From NCBI RefSeq assembly GCF_000482365.1, contig NZ_KI535307.1, positions 242,556-306,555 on the forward strand: 64,000 nt of DNA, read 5' to 3'. The DNA comes from Porphyromonas uenonis DSM 23387 = JCM 13868. Lineage in GTDB: Bacteria; Bacteroidota; Bacteroidia; Bacteroidales; Porphyromonadaceae. The notes under the pieces were generated by a model. It was not told the origin of the DNA. It ran no database searches and saw only the letters and a list, made by a program, of their open reading frames with translations. Below, piece after piece: positions 9,536 to 19,705 of the stretch (positions are counted from its first letter, which is position 1; every line of letters starts with the position of its first letter). Both the position numbers and the translations under genes were made by a program.

Positions 9536-10366
9536 TTACTTCTTACGCTTGGCTCTCTCGATGATGTACTTAGAGGAGTGCTTCTTAGGAGCTCTCGTCT
9601 TAAGACCCTTAGAGTATAGACCCGTACGTGAGCGTGGGTGTCCTCCGGAGGCACGGCCCTCACCACCACCCATTGGGTGATCGACAGGGTTCATAGCCAC
9701 ACCGCGTACTCGTGGTCTGCGACCTAGCCAGCGTGTACGGCCAGCCTTGCCTGATCTCTCGAGTGCGTGGTCAGAGTTACCGACACTACCTATCGTAGCT
9801 TTGCATGCTGCGAGGATACGGCGAGTTTCTCCACTAGGCATACGTAGTACGACATAATTATCTTCACGAGCTACCAGCTGTGCGAAGGCACCAGCACTAC
9901 GTACCAGCTTACCACCCTGACCAGGGCGTAGCTCCACGTTGTGCACGATCATACCGACAGGTACCTTAGCTAGTGGCAGTGCGTTACCTACCTCAGGTGT
10001 TGCGTTGTCACCTGACATCACTTGCTGGCCTACAGTCAGTCCGTTAGGAGCGATGATATAGCTCTTAGCTCCATCGGCATAGTATAGGAGTGCGATGCGA
10101 GATGATCTGTTTGGATCATACTCGATACTCTTGACTGTAGCGGGGATGCCATCCTTCGTTCTCTTGAAGTCGATGATACGATACTTACGCTTGTGACCAC
10201 CGCCTACGTTGCGTATGGTCATCTTGCCAGTATTGTTACGACCACCCGATTTACGAGCTCCAACTACAAGAGACTTCTCTGGTGCACTGGCAGTGATGGC
10301 GTCAAATGCACCAATAGTTTTGTGTCTTTGCCCCGGCGTTGCGGGCTTTAGTTTACGGATTCCCAT
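9536..10366 (-). CDS. rplB: 50S ribosomal protein L2
   Basis: Encodes 276 residues, the usual length. uL2 is needed for subunit association and lies next to the peptidyl-transferase centre. The conserved [20 protein letters not shown] region, holding the histidine of the PTC-proximal loop, is present. It starts three bases after the rplW stop codon. Confidence 0.97.
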   Translation of the reverse strand: MGIRKLKPATPGQRHKTIGAFDAITASAPEKSLVVGARKSGGRNNTGKMTIRNVGGGHKRKYRIIDFKRTKDGIPATVKSIEYDPNRSSRIALLYYADGAKSYIIAPNGLTVGQQVMSGDNATPEVGNALPLAKVPVGMIVHNVELRPGQGGKLVRSAGAFAQLVAREDNYVVLRMPSGETRRILAACKATIGSVGNSDHALERSGKAGRTRWLGRRPRVRGVAMNPVDHPMGGGEGRASGGHPRSRTGLYSKGLKTRAPKKHSSKYIIERAKRKK

Positions 10367-10369
10367 TGC

Positions 10370-10663
10370 TTATATATTGCTAAAGAAATCGATTGTATCC
10401 TCACCCTGGAGCGTGATGAAAGCCTTCTTGAAGGCTGGCTTACGACCCGTGATGACACCCGACTTGGTATAGCGGCTTGAGCGCTTACCGTCGTAGCGAC
10501 AGGTGTTGACACTTTCGACCTTGACGTTGTACATCTTCTCGACAGCATTACGTATCTCAATCTTGTTGGCAGTAGGTGCTACTAGAAAAGCGTACCTCTG
10601 CGGATTGCTCTCAGTGATGGCTGTCATCTTCTCTGAGATTATTGGTTTGATTATGATTCCCAT
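10370..10663 (-). CDS. rplW: 50S ribosomal protein L23
   Basis: Encodes 97 residues beginning MGIIIKPIISEKMTAITESN, with the uL23 signature around KIEIRNAVEKMYNVKVESVN. uL23 lies at the exit tunnel and is a docking site for trigger factor. Neighbours rplD and rplB are as expected. Confidence 0.97.
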   Translation of the reverse strand: MGIIIKPIISEKMTAITESNPQRYAFLVAPTANKIEIRNAVEKMYNVKVESVNTCRYDGKRSSRYTKSGVITGRKPAFKKAFITLQGEDTIDFFSNI

Positions 10664-10690
10664 ATCAATGCTCTACTACTGTGTTTCGAC

Positions 10691-11314
10691 TTAAAACATC
10701 TCATTGACATGTGCTAGAGCATCCTCTGTGAAGACTATCTTGCGACAATCCAGCACACAATATGTATTGAGATCTTGAGCACGTATGATGTTGACACCAG
10801 GGATGTTGCGAGCACTCAGTGCTACGGCATCCTCGATCTGAGACACTACGTAGAGCGTCTTCTGTCCATCTACGTTCAGAGCTTTTGCCATGCTCACAAA
10901 GGTCTTAGTCTTAGGAGCATCGAAGCTCAACTGGTCCAGCACTAGGATTTCGTTGTCCTGAGCTTTGTATGTGAGAGCACTGCGACGTGCTAGCTGACGA
11001 AGCTTCTTATTGAGCTTGAAGCTGTAGCTACGTGGACGTGGTCCGAAGACACGTGCACCACCGCGTAGGATGTTTGAGTTGATATCACCACGACGAGCGC
11101 CACCCGTACCCTTCTGGCGGAATAGCTTGCGTGTGGAGCCACTCATCTCACTGCGCTCCTTGGTCTTGTGCGTACCCTGGCGCTGGTTAGCTCGGTACTG
11201 CTTGACGGTTAGATAGATAGCGTGATCATTGGGCTCTATGCCAAAGACGGAGCTCTCCAAGGCTATCTTACGTCCCGTATCTTCACCTTGTATATTGTAG
11301 ATTGATAGTTCCAT
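10691..11314 (-). CDS. rplD: 50S ribosomal protein L4
   Basis: Encodes 207 residues. uL4 reaches into the exit tunnel wall by an extended loop, here with [20 protein letters not shown]. In E. coli it also represses its own S10 operon; whether that occurs here is not visible. Its ATG overlaps the rplC stop codon by one base (TAATG), which suggests translational coupling. Confidence 0.97.
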   Translation of the reverse strand: MELSIYNIQGEDTGRKIALESSVFGIEPNDHAIYLTVKQYRANQRQGTHKTKERSEMSGSTRKLFRQKGTGGARRGDINSNILRGGARVFGPRPRSYSFKLNKKLRQLARRSALTYKAQDNEILVLDQLSFDAPKTKTFVSMAKALNVDGQKTLYVVSQIEDAVALSARNIPGVNIIRAQDLNTYCVLDCRKIVFTEDALAHVNEMF

Positions 11315-11931
11315 TACTTCTCTATTGCTATGATTGAACCCTTAGCTCCTGGCACACTACCCTTGAGTACGAGTATATTGTGCTCGGGCATTACTTTGAT
11401 CACCTCGAGGTTTTGTACCGTGACGCGCTTGTTACCCATCTGTCCAGCCATGCGTGTACCCTTGAAGACCTTCGCAGGGTAAGAGCATGCACCGACAGAA
11501 CCGGGAGCACGTAGACGGTCATCCTGACCGTGTGTCGACTGACCGACACCGCCGAATCCGTGACGCTTGACTACACCTTGGAATCCCTTACCCTTGCTCG
11601 TCCCGTGTACGTCCACATAGTGGGTATCGTTGAAGAGCTCTACGGTGATCTCATCACCGAGCTTGTAATCTGATCCAAAGCCCATGAACTCGGCCAAGTG
11701 GCGCTTGTTAGTCACTCCGGCTGCCTTGAAGTGTCCCTGCAGTGGGCGTGTCGTATGCTTGTCTTTAGCATCCTGAAAGCCCAGCTGGATCGCTTCATAA
11801 CCATCACGGTCAGCAGTCTTTACTTGAGTCACTACACAAGGACCTACTTCGATGACAGTGCATGGCACATTGACGCCCTCGGCACTGAATACGGATGTCA
11901 TTCCGATTTTCTTTCCTAATAATCCTGGCAT
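11314..11931 (-). CDS. rplC: 50S ribosomal protein L3
   Basis: Encodes 205 residues. uL3 starts 50S assembly and reaches the peptidyl-transferase centre through a central loop. The signature [19 protein letters not shown] is present, as is the conserved glutamine region near [13 protein letters not shown]. The stop codon overlaps the rplD start. Confidence 0.97.
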   Translation of the reverse strand: MPGLLGKKIGMTSVFSAEGVNVPCTVIEVGPCVVTQVKTADRDGYEAIQLGFQDAKDKHTTRPLQGHFKAAGVTNKRHLAEFMGFGSDYKLGDEITVELFNDTHYVDVHGTSKGKGFQGVVKRHGFGGVGQSTHGQDDRLRAPGSVGACSYPAKVFKGTRMAGQMGNKRVTVQNLEVIKVMPEHNILVLKGSVPGAKGSIIAIEK

Positions 11932-11952
11932 TTCTGTAGTTGATTACTCTGG

Positions 11953-12258
11953 TTAATACTTAATTTCGATGTCTACGCCACTGGGCATCTCCAGCTTCAT
12001 CAGCGCATCAATCGTAGGTGCTGAGGCGTTGTAGATGTCGATCAGACGCTTGTGAGCATTTAGCTCAAACTGCTCACGGCTCTTCTTATTGACGAAGGTG
12101 GAGCGGTTCACCGTAAAGATACGCTTATGCGTGGGCAGTGGTATAGGACCACTGACCAGCGCATTAGTATTCTGTACGGCCGTGACGATCTTCTCGGCAG
12201 ACTTGTCTACGAGCATGTGGTCGTATGACCTCAGCTTGATTCTGATCTTTTGGCTCAT
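11953..12258 (-). CDS. rpsJ: 30S ribosomal protein S10
   Basis: Encodes 101 residues with the uS10 motif [20 protein letters not shown]. uS10 also serves in NusB-dependent antitermination. It begins only 18 bases after the fusA stop codon, and no promoter is visible between them, so the str and S10 operons appear joined here. Confidence 0.97.
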   Translation of the reverse strand: MSQKIRIKLRSYDHMLVDKSAEKIVTAVQNTNALVSGPIPLPTHKRIFTVNRSTFVNKKSREQFELNAHKRLIDIYNASAPTIDALMKLEMPSGVDIEIKY

Positions 12259-12276
12259 TACTATATTGTGAGATTA

Positions 12277-14400
12277 TTACTTTATCAAATCAACGCGACC
12301 ATTGAGTTCCTCAAGGATCTTCTTTGCTATTGACGAGGAGACCTCTGCGTAGTGTGAGAAGCTCATCGTACTGGAGGCACGACCACTCGTGATCGTACGT
12401 AGGGCGGTCACATAGCCAAACATCTCGCTCAGGGGCACCTTAGCCTTGATAACCTGAGCACCAGAGCGGTTGACCTCTGAGCCCTCGACCTGACCACGAC
12501 GCTTGTTGAGGTCGCCGATCACGTCACCCATGTTCTCCTCAGGTGTTACCACCTCAAGCTGCATGATAGGCTCCATGAGGACGGGGCTAGCCTTTTCAGA
12601 AGCCTCCTTGAAGGCCATCATAGCTGCCACCTCAAAGGATAGCTGATCAGAGTCTACTGGGTGGAAAGATCCATCCACCAGGGTCACCTTGAGACTATCT
12701 AGAGGATAGCCGGCGAGGACACCACTCTTCATAGCCTTCTCAAAGCCCTTCTGGACTGAGGGGATAAACTCCTTCGGGATATTACCACCCTTTACCTCAT
12801 CGACAAACTGTAGAGCTCCGTCGAAGTCCTCGTCTGCAGGACCAAACTTGATGATGATATCAGCAAACTTACCACGACCACCTGACTGCTTCTTGTATAC
12901 CTCGCGTAGGTCGACAGTCTGAGTGACAGCCTCCTTGTAAGCCACCTGAGGCTTACCCTGGTTGCACTCGACCTTGAACTCACGCTTCAGACGGTCTATA
13001 ATGATATCAAGGTGTAGCTCACCCATACCGCTGATGACGGTCTGACCCGTCTCCTCGTTGGTATTGACCACAAACGTTGGATCCTCCTCAGCGAGCTTAG
13101 ACAGCCCGACGCCAAGACGATCCATATCCTTCTGCGTCTTAGGCTCCACAGCGATACCGATCACTGGATCGGGGAAGTCGATAGACTCCAGTACGAGCGG
13201 TGCATTCTCATCACAGAGCGTATCACCCGTACGAATATCCTTAAAGCCTACACCAGCACCGATATCACCCGTGCCGATAGTCTCCATCGGGTTCTGATGG
13301 TTCGAGTGCATCTGGAAGAGACGTGAGATACGCTCCTTCTTGCCAGAGCGAGAATTGAAGACGTAGCTACCAGCATCGATATGACCACTGTACACGCGGA
13401 AGAAGCAAAGACGACCTACGAAGGGGTCGGTAGCGATCTTGAAGGCGAGGGCACTCATAGGAGCGTCGGGATCGACCTCACGCACCTCCTCCTTGTCAGA
13501 GTCTATTGCATGACCTACCACCTCAGGTGTATCTACAGGGCTAGGGAGATAAGCGCAGACAGCATCTAGAAGCGTCTGCACACCCTTATTCTTAAATGAA
13601 GAGCCGCATAGCATCGGGAAGATCTCCATCGCTAGCGTAGCTGTACGGATAGCATTACGGATCTCGTCCTCTGTGATCGTAGAGGGATCATCAAAGTACT
13701 TCTCCATAAGTGTCTCGTCAGTCTCTGCGAGCGTCTCTAGGAGCTTATCTCTCCACTCTTCAGCATCAGCACGGAGATTGTCGGGGATCTCATCGATCTC
13801 ATACTCGGCACCCATGGTCTCATCATGCCATATGATAGCCTTCATAGTGATCAGATCTATGACACCCTTGAAGGAGTCCTCCTCCCCAACAGGGATCTGG
13901 ATAGGACAAGCCTTAGCTCCGAGCATATCGACCATCTGGCGCTGTACCTCGTAGAAGTTTGCGCCCGAGCGGTCCATCTTATTAACGTATGCGATGCGTG
14001 GCACCTTATATTTGTCAGCCTGACGCCATACAGTCTCACTCTGAGGCTGTACACCACCCACGGCACAAAAAGTAGCCACAGCACCATCCAAGATACGGAG
14101 TGAGCGCTCTACCTCTACGGTAAAGTCAACGTGTCCTGGGGTGTCGATCAGGTTGATCTTATACTTCTTATCACCATAGGTCCAGAAGGTCGTAGTAGCA
14201 GCAGAGGTGATCGTGATACCACGCTCCTGCTCCTGCTCCATCCAGTCCATCGTAGCGGCACCATCATGTACCTCTCCGATCTTGTGTGTTAGTCCAGTGT
14301 AGAAGAGTATGCGCTCCGAGGTCGTCGTCTTACCAGCATCGATGTGTGCCATGATGCCGATATTACGAGTTTGCTCGAGCTTAGAATGAATTGCAGACAT
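12277..14400 (-). CDS. fusA: Elongation factor G
   Basis: Encodes 707 residues. This GTPase drives ribosome translocation and, with RRF, recycling. The G motifs are clear: P-loop AHIDAGKTT near residues 18-26, DTPGHVDF, and NKMD. Domains II-V follow, including [18 protein letters not shown]. Tuf, which often follows fusA, is missing here, and the gene runs straight into rpsJ. Length fits the canonical EF-G, not the shorter or GTPase-impaired paralogues. Confidence 0.97.
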   Translation of the reverse strand: MSAIHSKLEQTRNIGIMAHIDAGKTTTSERILFYTGLTHKIGEVHDGAATMDWMEQEQERGITITSAATTTFWTYGDKKYKINLIDTPGHVDFTVEVERSLRILDGAVATFCAVGGVQPQSETVWRQADKYKVPRIAYVNKMDRSGANFYEVQRQMVDMLGAKACPIQIPVGEEDSFKGVIDLITMKAIIWHDETMGAEYEIDEIPDNLRADAEEWRDKLLETLAETDETLMEKYFDDPSTITEDEIRNAIRTATLAMEIFPMLCGSSFKNKGVQTLLDAVCAYLPSPVDTPEVVGHAIDSDKEEVREVDPDAPMSALAFKIATDPFVGRLCFFRVYSGHIDAGSYVFNSRSGKKERISRLFQMHSNHQNPMETIGTGDIGAGVGFKDIRTGDTLCDENAPLVLESIDFPDPVIGIAVEPKTQKDMDRLGVGLSKLAEEDPTFVVNTNEETGQTVISGMGELHLDIIIDRLKREFKVECNQGKPQVAYKEAVTQTVDLREVYKKQSGGRGKFADIIIKFGPADEDFDGALQFVDEVKGGNIPKEFIPSVQKGFEKAMKSGVLAGYPLDSLKVTLVDGSFHPVDSDQLSFEVAAMMAFKEASEKASPVLMEPIMQLEVVTPEENMGDVIGDLNKRRGQVEGSEVNRSGAQVIKAKVPLSEMFGYVTALRTITSGRASSTMSFSHYAEVSSSIAKKILEELNGRVDLIK

Positions 14401-14421
14401 AGATTTTATGGTTAATGTAGG

Positions 14422-14898
14422 TTAGAAGCGGAAGTGTGCGAAAGCACGGTTAGCCTCAGCCATACGATGTACGTCCTCCTTACGCTTGAACGCACCACCC
14501 TGACTATTGTAGGCATCCATGATCTCTGCTGCGAGTTTGTCAGCCATCGTCTTACCACCACGCTTACGAGCGAAGATGATCAGATTCTTCATGGAGATAG
14601 ACTCCCTACGCTCTGGACGTATCTCTGTCGGCACTTGGAAGGTTGCTCCTCCGATACGACGAGACTTGACCTCCACGTGGGGGGTTACATTATCAAGAGC
14701 TGCCTTCCAGATCTCCAGGGCGCTCTTCTCCTCTTGCGACATCTTATCCTTGACGATATCAAGGGCTCTGTAGAAGATGCTATATGCAAGACTCTTCTTG
14801 CCATCATACATGAGGTGGTTCACAAACTTTGTGACCTGACGATCTCCAAACACGGGATCGGGCAGTACCTGCCTCTTCTTAGGCTTAGCCTTTCTCAT
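14422..14898 (-). CDS. rpsG: 30S ribosomal protein S7
   Basis: Encodes 158 residues. uS7 nucleates assembly of the 30S head and lines the E site. The N-terminal motif [20 protein letters not shown] and the C-terminal [11 protein letters not shown] are typical. It precedes fusA by 21 bases, but is separated from rpsL by 371 bases, more than is usual in the str operon. Confidence 0.97.
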   Translation of the reverse strand: MRKAKPKKRQVLPDPVFGDRQVTKFVNHLMYDGKKSLAYSIFYRALDIVKDKMSQEEKSALEIWKAALDNVTPHVEVKSRRIGGATFQVPTEIRPERRESISMKNLIIFARKRGGKTMADKLAAEIMDAYNSQGGAFKRKEDVHRMAEANRAFAHFRF

Positions 14899-15269
14899 TA
14901 TTTCGTGATATTATACTATTGTCTCGTCGTCTTATTTGGGTTGCCATCATAATGATTTGTTGTCTTCAACGCCCCCTCTGGAGCATTTACTCAACCTATC
15001 CTTGATCTCTCAAGGATTAGCTTATCCAAATAGAACCACGAGGACAAGTGTGGTTACTAGATTTAGATTGCACTCCCGTGCGAGACATGCAGGACTCTAG
15101 AGAGCTCGCGTGCACTGCGACTAGGAGTGTCGATAGATATTTCTGTGGGGAGAGGTACTCGCTGATGTACCTATATATAGTGTACTCACCCGCTAGGGGT
15201 AGTAGTCGGCTGAGGGGGACAGTAGGCCATCCAGCACCTCGCCACGGCATCTCAATCTAGGCGACTAGT
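14899..15269. other. Long gap between rpsL and rpsG
   Basis: 371 bases without a credible gene; the one minus-strand frame of 77 codons (15017-15250) has low-complexity, non-protein-like composition. A perfect hairpin with 8-bp arms ATCCTTGA and TCAAGGAT lies at 14998-15017 about 100 bases before the rpsG start. A weak -7-like TCTATTTG is near 15027-15034 (minus). No clear function can be assigned. Confidence 0.5.
14998..15017 (-). promoter_or_regulatory. Perfect 8-bp stem hairpin in the rpsG leader
   Basis: Arms ATCCTTGA and TCAAGGAT are separated by TCTC. There is no T-run on the minus strand side, so it is not an obvious intrinsic terminator. It may be a leader or processing structure. 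Confidence 0.4.
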
Positions 15270-15647
15270 TTACTTCGCCTTAGGACGCTTAGCTCCATAC
15301 TTAGAGCGACGCTGACGACGACCGTCGACACCAGCTGTATCGAGTGCGCCACGCACTATATGGTAGCGTACACCAGGCAGGTCCTTGACACGACCGCCAC
15401 GCACCAATACGATACTATGCTCCTGAAGGTTATGACCCTCACCGGGGATGTAGGCATTAACCTCCTTGCCGTTGGTCAGACGTACACGAGCCACCTTACG
15501 CATAGCCGAGTTAGGCTTCTTAGGGGTGGTTGTGTAAACGCGGACACAGACGCCACGACGCTGTGGGCATGAACCTAAGGCTGGAGACTTACCTTTTTCC
15601 TCAAAGGTCTCTCGTCCCTTTCTTACTAGCTGTTGGATAGTAGGCAT
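15270..15647 (-). CDS. rpsL: 30S ribosomal protein S12
   Basis: Encodes 125 residues. uS12 is at the decoding centre and controls accuracy. The motif [14 protein letters not shown] carries K43, equal to E. coli K42, and the later [13 protein letters not shown] carries the lysine equal to K87; both are the streptomycin-sensitive wild type. It is the first gene of the str-S10-spc series and is preceded by a strong promoter about 120 bases upstream. Confidence 0.97.
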   Translation of the reverse strand: MPTIQQLVRKGRETFEEKGKSPALGSCPQRRGVCVRVYTTTPKKPNSAMRKVARVRLTNGKEVNAYIPGEGHNLQEHSIVLVRGGRVKDLPGVRYHIVRGALDTAGVDGRRQRRSKYGAKRPKAK

Positions 15648-15766
15648 TAACTTCTCGTTTACTTAATTCTTGATATACAAATATGATTCTCGTGCTACCC
15701 TGCTACGAGCCTGCGAAAGCGCATCAACGCGCACATCACAACTACCTATAGTAGGCATAGCGGGGA

Positions 15767-15797
15767 CAAAGGTACAAAAACTTTTTGACCCGACAAA
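15767..15797 (-). promoter_or_regulatory. Promoter of rpsL and the str-S10-spc cluster
   Basis: On the minus strand TTTG (15797-15794) is followed by exactly 19 bases and then TACCTTTG (15774-15767). This matches the Bacteroidota sigma-ABfr consensus TTTG-N19-21-TAnnTTTG. It is the best promoter match in the window, and it fits the need of a strongly expressed ribosomal operon. Confidence 0.85.
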
Positions 15798-15806
15798 CGG
15801 GCGTAG

Positions 15807-15848
15807 AGATTAGAAGTTAGAGATTAGAGATTAGAGGTTAGAGAGGAG
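15807..15848. repeat. 7-mer array upstream of the rpsL promoter
   Basis: Six consecutive 7-base units: AGATTAG, AAGTTAG, AGATTAG, AGATTAG, AGGTTAG and a degenerate AGAGGAG. The array begins 10 bases upstream of the -33 box of rpsL. The same unit occurs at 40720, 57045, 57276, 63311 and 63393. Confidence 0.85.
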
Positions 15849-15893
15849 ATCGGAGCTATCAGAGCGATCGGGGCTATCAGAGCGATCGGACGG
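15849..15893. repeat. 9-mer array following the 7-mer array
   Basis: Five consecutive 9-base units: ATCGGAGCT, ATCAGAGCG, ATCGGGGCT, ATCAGAGCG, ATCGGACGG. It directly continues the 7-mer array. Related 9-mer arrays follow 7-mer arrays at 40773, 56995 and 63348. Confidence 0.8.
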
Positions 15894-15913
15894 GGAGCCG
15901 TTGTCGTGAAGCT

Positions 15914-15947
15914 CGGGACGTGTAACGGCTGTAGGGACGCACGATCA
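15914..15947. repeat. Half copy of the GACGAGTAACGG inverted-repeat element
   Basis: This stretch closely resembles one arm of the element upstream of tnaA (17563-17604), sharing TGTAGGGACGCACGATC. The partner arm is missing, so it is a solo or decayed copy. Confidence 0.65.
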
Positions 15948-15967
15948 CTCCGACGCCTCCGATAGCT

Positions 15968-15979
15968 CCCCCCCCCCCC
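15968..15979. repeat. Run of 12 C
   Basis: A C12 homopolymer at the junction between the minisatellite block and a partial palindromic-array element. A similar G9 run truncates the array copy at 57267-57275. Such tracts are prone to slippage, and the exact length may also reflect sequencing error. Confidence 0.8.
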
Positions 15980-16046
15980 TCTTCCGAAAAATTCTTCGGA
16001 CTTACGATTTCATTCTTCCGAAGTTTTACTTCGCACCTCGGTGGAG

Positions 16047-16089
16047 AAACAAAAACAGCCACGGAGGAATTTGAGATTTCCTCCGTGGC
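16047..16089 (-). terminator. Intrinsic terminator of eno
   Basis: Arms GCCACGGAGGAA (16058-16069) and TTCCTCCGTGGC (16078-16089) form a 12-bp stem with an 8-base loop. On the minus strand it is followed by a T-rich tract (TGTTTTTGTTT). It lies about 70 bases past the eno stop codon. Confidence 0.85.
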
Positions 16090-16156
16090 GTATGAATTTA
16101 CTTGATCGTAAGCGGTCCTGTTAGAGCGGGGTCGCTGGGAAGCGCTCCTCGTCTAG

Positions 16157-17527
<1,371 letters not shown>

Positions 17528-17562
17528 TTACGAATCGAAGAGCGAAATGTAAGGACGCTCGG

Positions 17563-17695
17563 GACGAGTAACGGTTGTAGGGACGCACGATCTGTGCGTC
17601 CGTTGTAGTACAGCAAGACGTGTTCTGGCATTGACACTGTAACATTTAACGGGAACGGACGCACAGATCGTGCGTCCCTACAACCGTTACTCGTC
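17563..17695. repeat. Element with a perfect 42-bp inverted repeat upstream of tnaA
   Basis: Positions 17563-17604 and 17654-17695 are exact reverse complements over 42 bases, starting GACGAGTAACGGTTGTAGGG. Each arm itself contains the palindrome-like GACGCACGATCTGTGCGTCC. Just inside the left arm and just outside the right arm, GTAGTACAGCAA and TTGCTGTACTAC are also complementary. Relatives lie at 15914 and 57326-57515. The design resembles REP-type palindromes, but no transposase is nearby. Confidence 0.85.
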
Positions 17696-17755
17696 TTGCT
17701 GTACTACAAAGGCTACTCATTCCGTCCATACAAGCGACGAGTTTGAATTTTTCCG

Positions 17756-17763
17756 TATCTTTG
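17756..17763 (+). promoter_or_regulatory. -7 box of the tnaA promoter
   Basis: TATCTTTG matches TAnnTTTG and lies 37 bases before the tnaA ATG. No good -33 TTTG is seen at the usual distance, which may suggest a weak or activator-dependent promoter. Confidence 0.6.
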
Positions 17764-17800
17764 AGGCAGTAAAAGAACACAATAATTTAATAGAACTGAT

Positions 17801-19180
17801 ATGGAGATACCTTTTTCTGAGGCCTACCGCATTAAGATGGTAGAGCCGATACATAAGAGCACACGCGAGCAGCGTGAGCAGTGGATTAAGCAAGCACACT
17901 ACAACCTATTCAGCCTCAAGTCATCACAGGTCTTTATCGATGTCCTCACCGACTCGGGTACGGGCGCTATGAGTGACCGTCAGTGGGCTGGCATCATGGT
18001 TGGCGATGAGAGCTATGCGGGTGCTTCCTCTTTCCAAAACCTCAAGGACGCTGTCGAGAAGATCTGCACCTTCCCGCTCGTGATCCCTACACACCAGGGC
18101 CGTGCTGCTGAGAATGTGCTCTACTCGGCTACGCTCAAGGCAGGCGATATCGTACCGGGCAACTCACACTTTGACACGACGAAGGGGCACATTGAGTTTC
18201 GCAAGGCTGTAGCTGTCGACTGCACGATCGATGCTGCTAGCAATACGGAGCTGGAGCTACCCTTCAAGGGTGAGATGGATCTGAACAAGCTGGAGGATTG
18301 CTTTAAGAAGTACCCCAAGGAGCAGATCCCTATGTGCGTCCTGACGGTGACGAACAATACGGCCGGCGGTCAGCCTGTCTCTATGAAGAATGTACGTGAG
18401 ACGAGTGAACTGTGCCACAAGTACGGCATCCTCCTACAGATTGACGGTGCTCGCTTTGCTGAGAATGCTTACTTCATCAAGACTCGTGAGGAGGGCTACG
18501 CAGACAAGTCGATCAAGGAGATCGTCCGTGAGATGCTTAGCTACGCTGACATCATGACCATGTCTAGCAAGAAAGACGCTGTGGTCAACATGGGAGGCTT
18601 CCTCGCTATGCGTGACGAGGAGCTCTATCACAAGTGCTCTATGTATGCCGTGATGAATGAGGGCTTCCTCACCTACGGCGGTATGAACGGTCGTGATATG
18701 AATGCGCTCGCTATCGGTCTGGATGAAAACACGGAGTTTGACATGCTCGATACCCGCATCCGTCAGGTGGCTTACCTCGGCAGCAAGCTAGACGAGTACG
18801 GCGTACCCTATCAGCGTCCTGCAGGTGGACACGCTATCTTCCTCGATGCGAAGAAGATCCTGACGCACGTTCCCAAGGAGGAGTTTATCGCTCAGACGCT
18901 CGGCATCGAGCTTTACCTAGAGGCTGGCATCCGTGGTGTCGAGATCGGCTCTATCCTAGCAGACCGTGACCCCAAGACGGGCGAGAATCGCTACCCCAAG
19001 CTGGAGCTACTCCGCCTGGCGATACCACGTCGTACCTACACGAACAATCATATGGACGTCATCGCAGCAGCCTGCAAGAACGTCTACGACCGTCGTGAGT
19101 CGATCACACGTGGCTACGTCATCACCCGTGAGCTACCGGTGCTGCGTCACTTCACAGTAGAGCTAGAGCCTGCTAAGTAA
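17801..19180 (+). CDS. tnaA: Tryptophanase
   Basis: PLP-dependent beta-eliminating lyase of 459 residues that splits L-tryptophan into indole, pyruvate and ammonia. The PLP lysine is K258 in MSSKKDAVV. The close relative tyrosine phenol-lyase is less likely: the region GIRGVEIGSILADRDPKTGE matches tryptophanases, where tyrosine phenol-lyase has VRSMERG. VEPIHKSTREQRE and VLRHFTVELE also fit TnaA. It stands alone, with its own promoter and terminator. No tnaC leader peptide fits in the 37-base space after the -7 box, and no tryptophan permease gene follows. Confidence 0.92.
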   Translation: MEIPFSEAYRIKMVEPIHKSTREQREQWIKQAHYNLFSLKSSQVFIDVLTDSGTGAMSDRQWAGIMVGDESYAGASSFQNLKDAVEKICTFPLVIPTHQGRAAENVLYSATLKAGDIVPGNSHFDTTKGHIEFRKAVAVDCTIDAASNTELELPFKGEMDLNKLEDCFKKYPKEQIPMCVLTVTNNTAGGQPVSMKNVRETSELCHKYGILLQIDGARFAENAYFIKTREEGYADKSIKEIVREMLSYADIMTMSSKKDAVVNMGGFLAMRDEELYHKCSMYAVMNEGFLTYGGMNGRDMNALAIGLDENTEFDMLDTRIRQVAYLGSKLDEYGVPYQRPAGGHAIFLDAKKILTHVPKEEFIAQTLGIELYLEAGIRGVEIGSILADRDPKTGENRYPKLELLRLAIPRRTYTNNHMDVIAAACKNVYDRRESITRGYVITRELPVLRHFTVELEPAK

Positions 19181-19204
19181 GCGCACTACTATACATATAT
19201 AATA

Positions 19205-19261
19205 TAGAGTCCCCTAGAGGTAAGAGCCGTGCTGGCACCTCTGGGGGACTCTATTTGATTT
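19205..19261 (+). terminator. Intrinsic terminator of tnaA
   Basis: A long stem is formed by TAGAGTCCCCTAGAGGT (left) and ACCTCTGGGGGACTCTA (right, ending 19253), followed by TTTGATTTT. It lies 25 bases after the tnaA stop codon. Confidence 0.85.
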
Positions 19262-19394
19262 TAAGAGAGGAGGGAAGCCATGCACAGGGTCTACACACGA
19301 TAACCAGCTGGCTGGGAGCGGCAGATGACAATAACTAGAGATGCACGGTTCGAGTATTGCTACTTAGGGGCTACAGAACCTCACCGATTACACC

Positions 19395-19639
19395 TTCCTA
19401 CCGAAGAATGGAATTCCTACCTAGGAATTTGCTAAATAGGTACCTAGGAATTGCCCCAATTCCTACCTAGGAAATAAAAAATACTTCGGAGGAATCAAAT
19501 GAAACTTCGGAGGAATCAAATGAAACTTCGGAGGAATCAAAAAATAAGTCCGAAGAATTTGCCCATTTTCTAGGTAGGAATTGGGCAAATTCCTAGGTAG
19601 GAAATGAGACGAGCTCATTTTTATGATGCATCAGCCCTG
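19395..19639 (+). repeat. Palindromic-array element, copy A
   Basis: Nine imperfect palindromes of about 18 bp centred near 19420, 19443, 19466, 19488, 19509, 19530, 19551, 19573 and 19596; a weaker tenth (TTCCTACCGAAGAA) starts the row. The first is AATTCCTACCTAGGAATT. The three central ones are near-identical CTTCGGAGGAATC units. The right end is ATGATGCATCAGCCCTG, the shared terminal sequence. The left terminal repeat is not recognisable. Confidence 0.85.
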
Positions 19640-19659
19640 AAGCCGTGCATCGCTACGAG

Positions 19660-19688
19660 TTGTAGCAGTCGCCATTTTCGTATCTTTG
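19660..19688 (+). promoter_or_regulatory. Promoter of recR-ligA
   Basis: TTG (19660-19662), an 18-base spacer and TATCTTTG (19681-19688). The -33 half overlaps sequence just outside the right end of array copy A, so the element lies directly upstream of the promoter. Confidence 0.65.
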
Positions 19689-19705
19689 TGGCGACCTACT
19701 AGACT

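Larger units (their letters stand above)
15648..16156. other. Repeat-rich gap between eno and rpsL
   Basis: Contains, from the rpsL side: the rpsL promoter (15767-15797), a 7-mer array (15807-15848), a 9-mer array (15849-15893), a half copy of the GACGAGTAACGG-type element (15914-15947), a run of 12 C, a short piece resembling the palindromic-array element (about 15980-16030), and the eno terminator. No coding potential was seen. Confidence 0.7.
19181..19705. other. Gap between tnaA and recR
   Basis: Holds the tnaA terminator, then a segment (about 19327-19394) also found before the array copy near 32067 (shared core CTAGRGATRCACGGTTCGA), then array copy A, then the recR promoter. No gene is visible. 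Confidence 0.7.

Noticed and set aside
15017..15250. 77-codon minus-strand frame between rpsL and rpsG
   Set aside because: Composition is not protein-like and it resembles no known family; it lies across hairpin and leader sequence.
17801..19180. Tyrosine phenol-lyase instead of tryptophanase
   Set aside because: The residues around IRGVEIGS and the C-terminus VLRHFTVELE agree with tryptophanases; the MERG motif of tyrosine phenol-lyase is absent.
19395..19639. CRISPR-like regular array
   Set aside because: The units are themselves palindromic and directly adjoining. There are no unique spacers of constant length and no cas genes.
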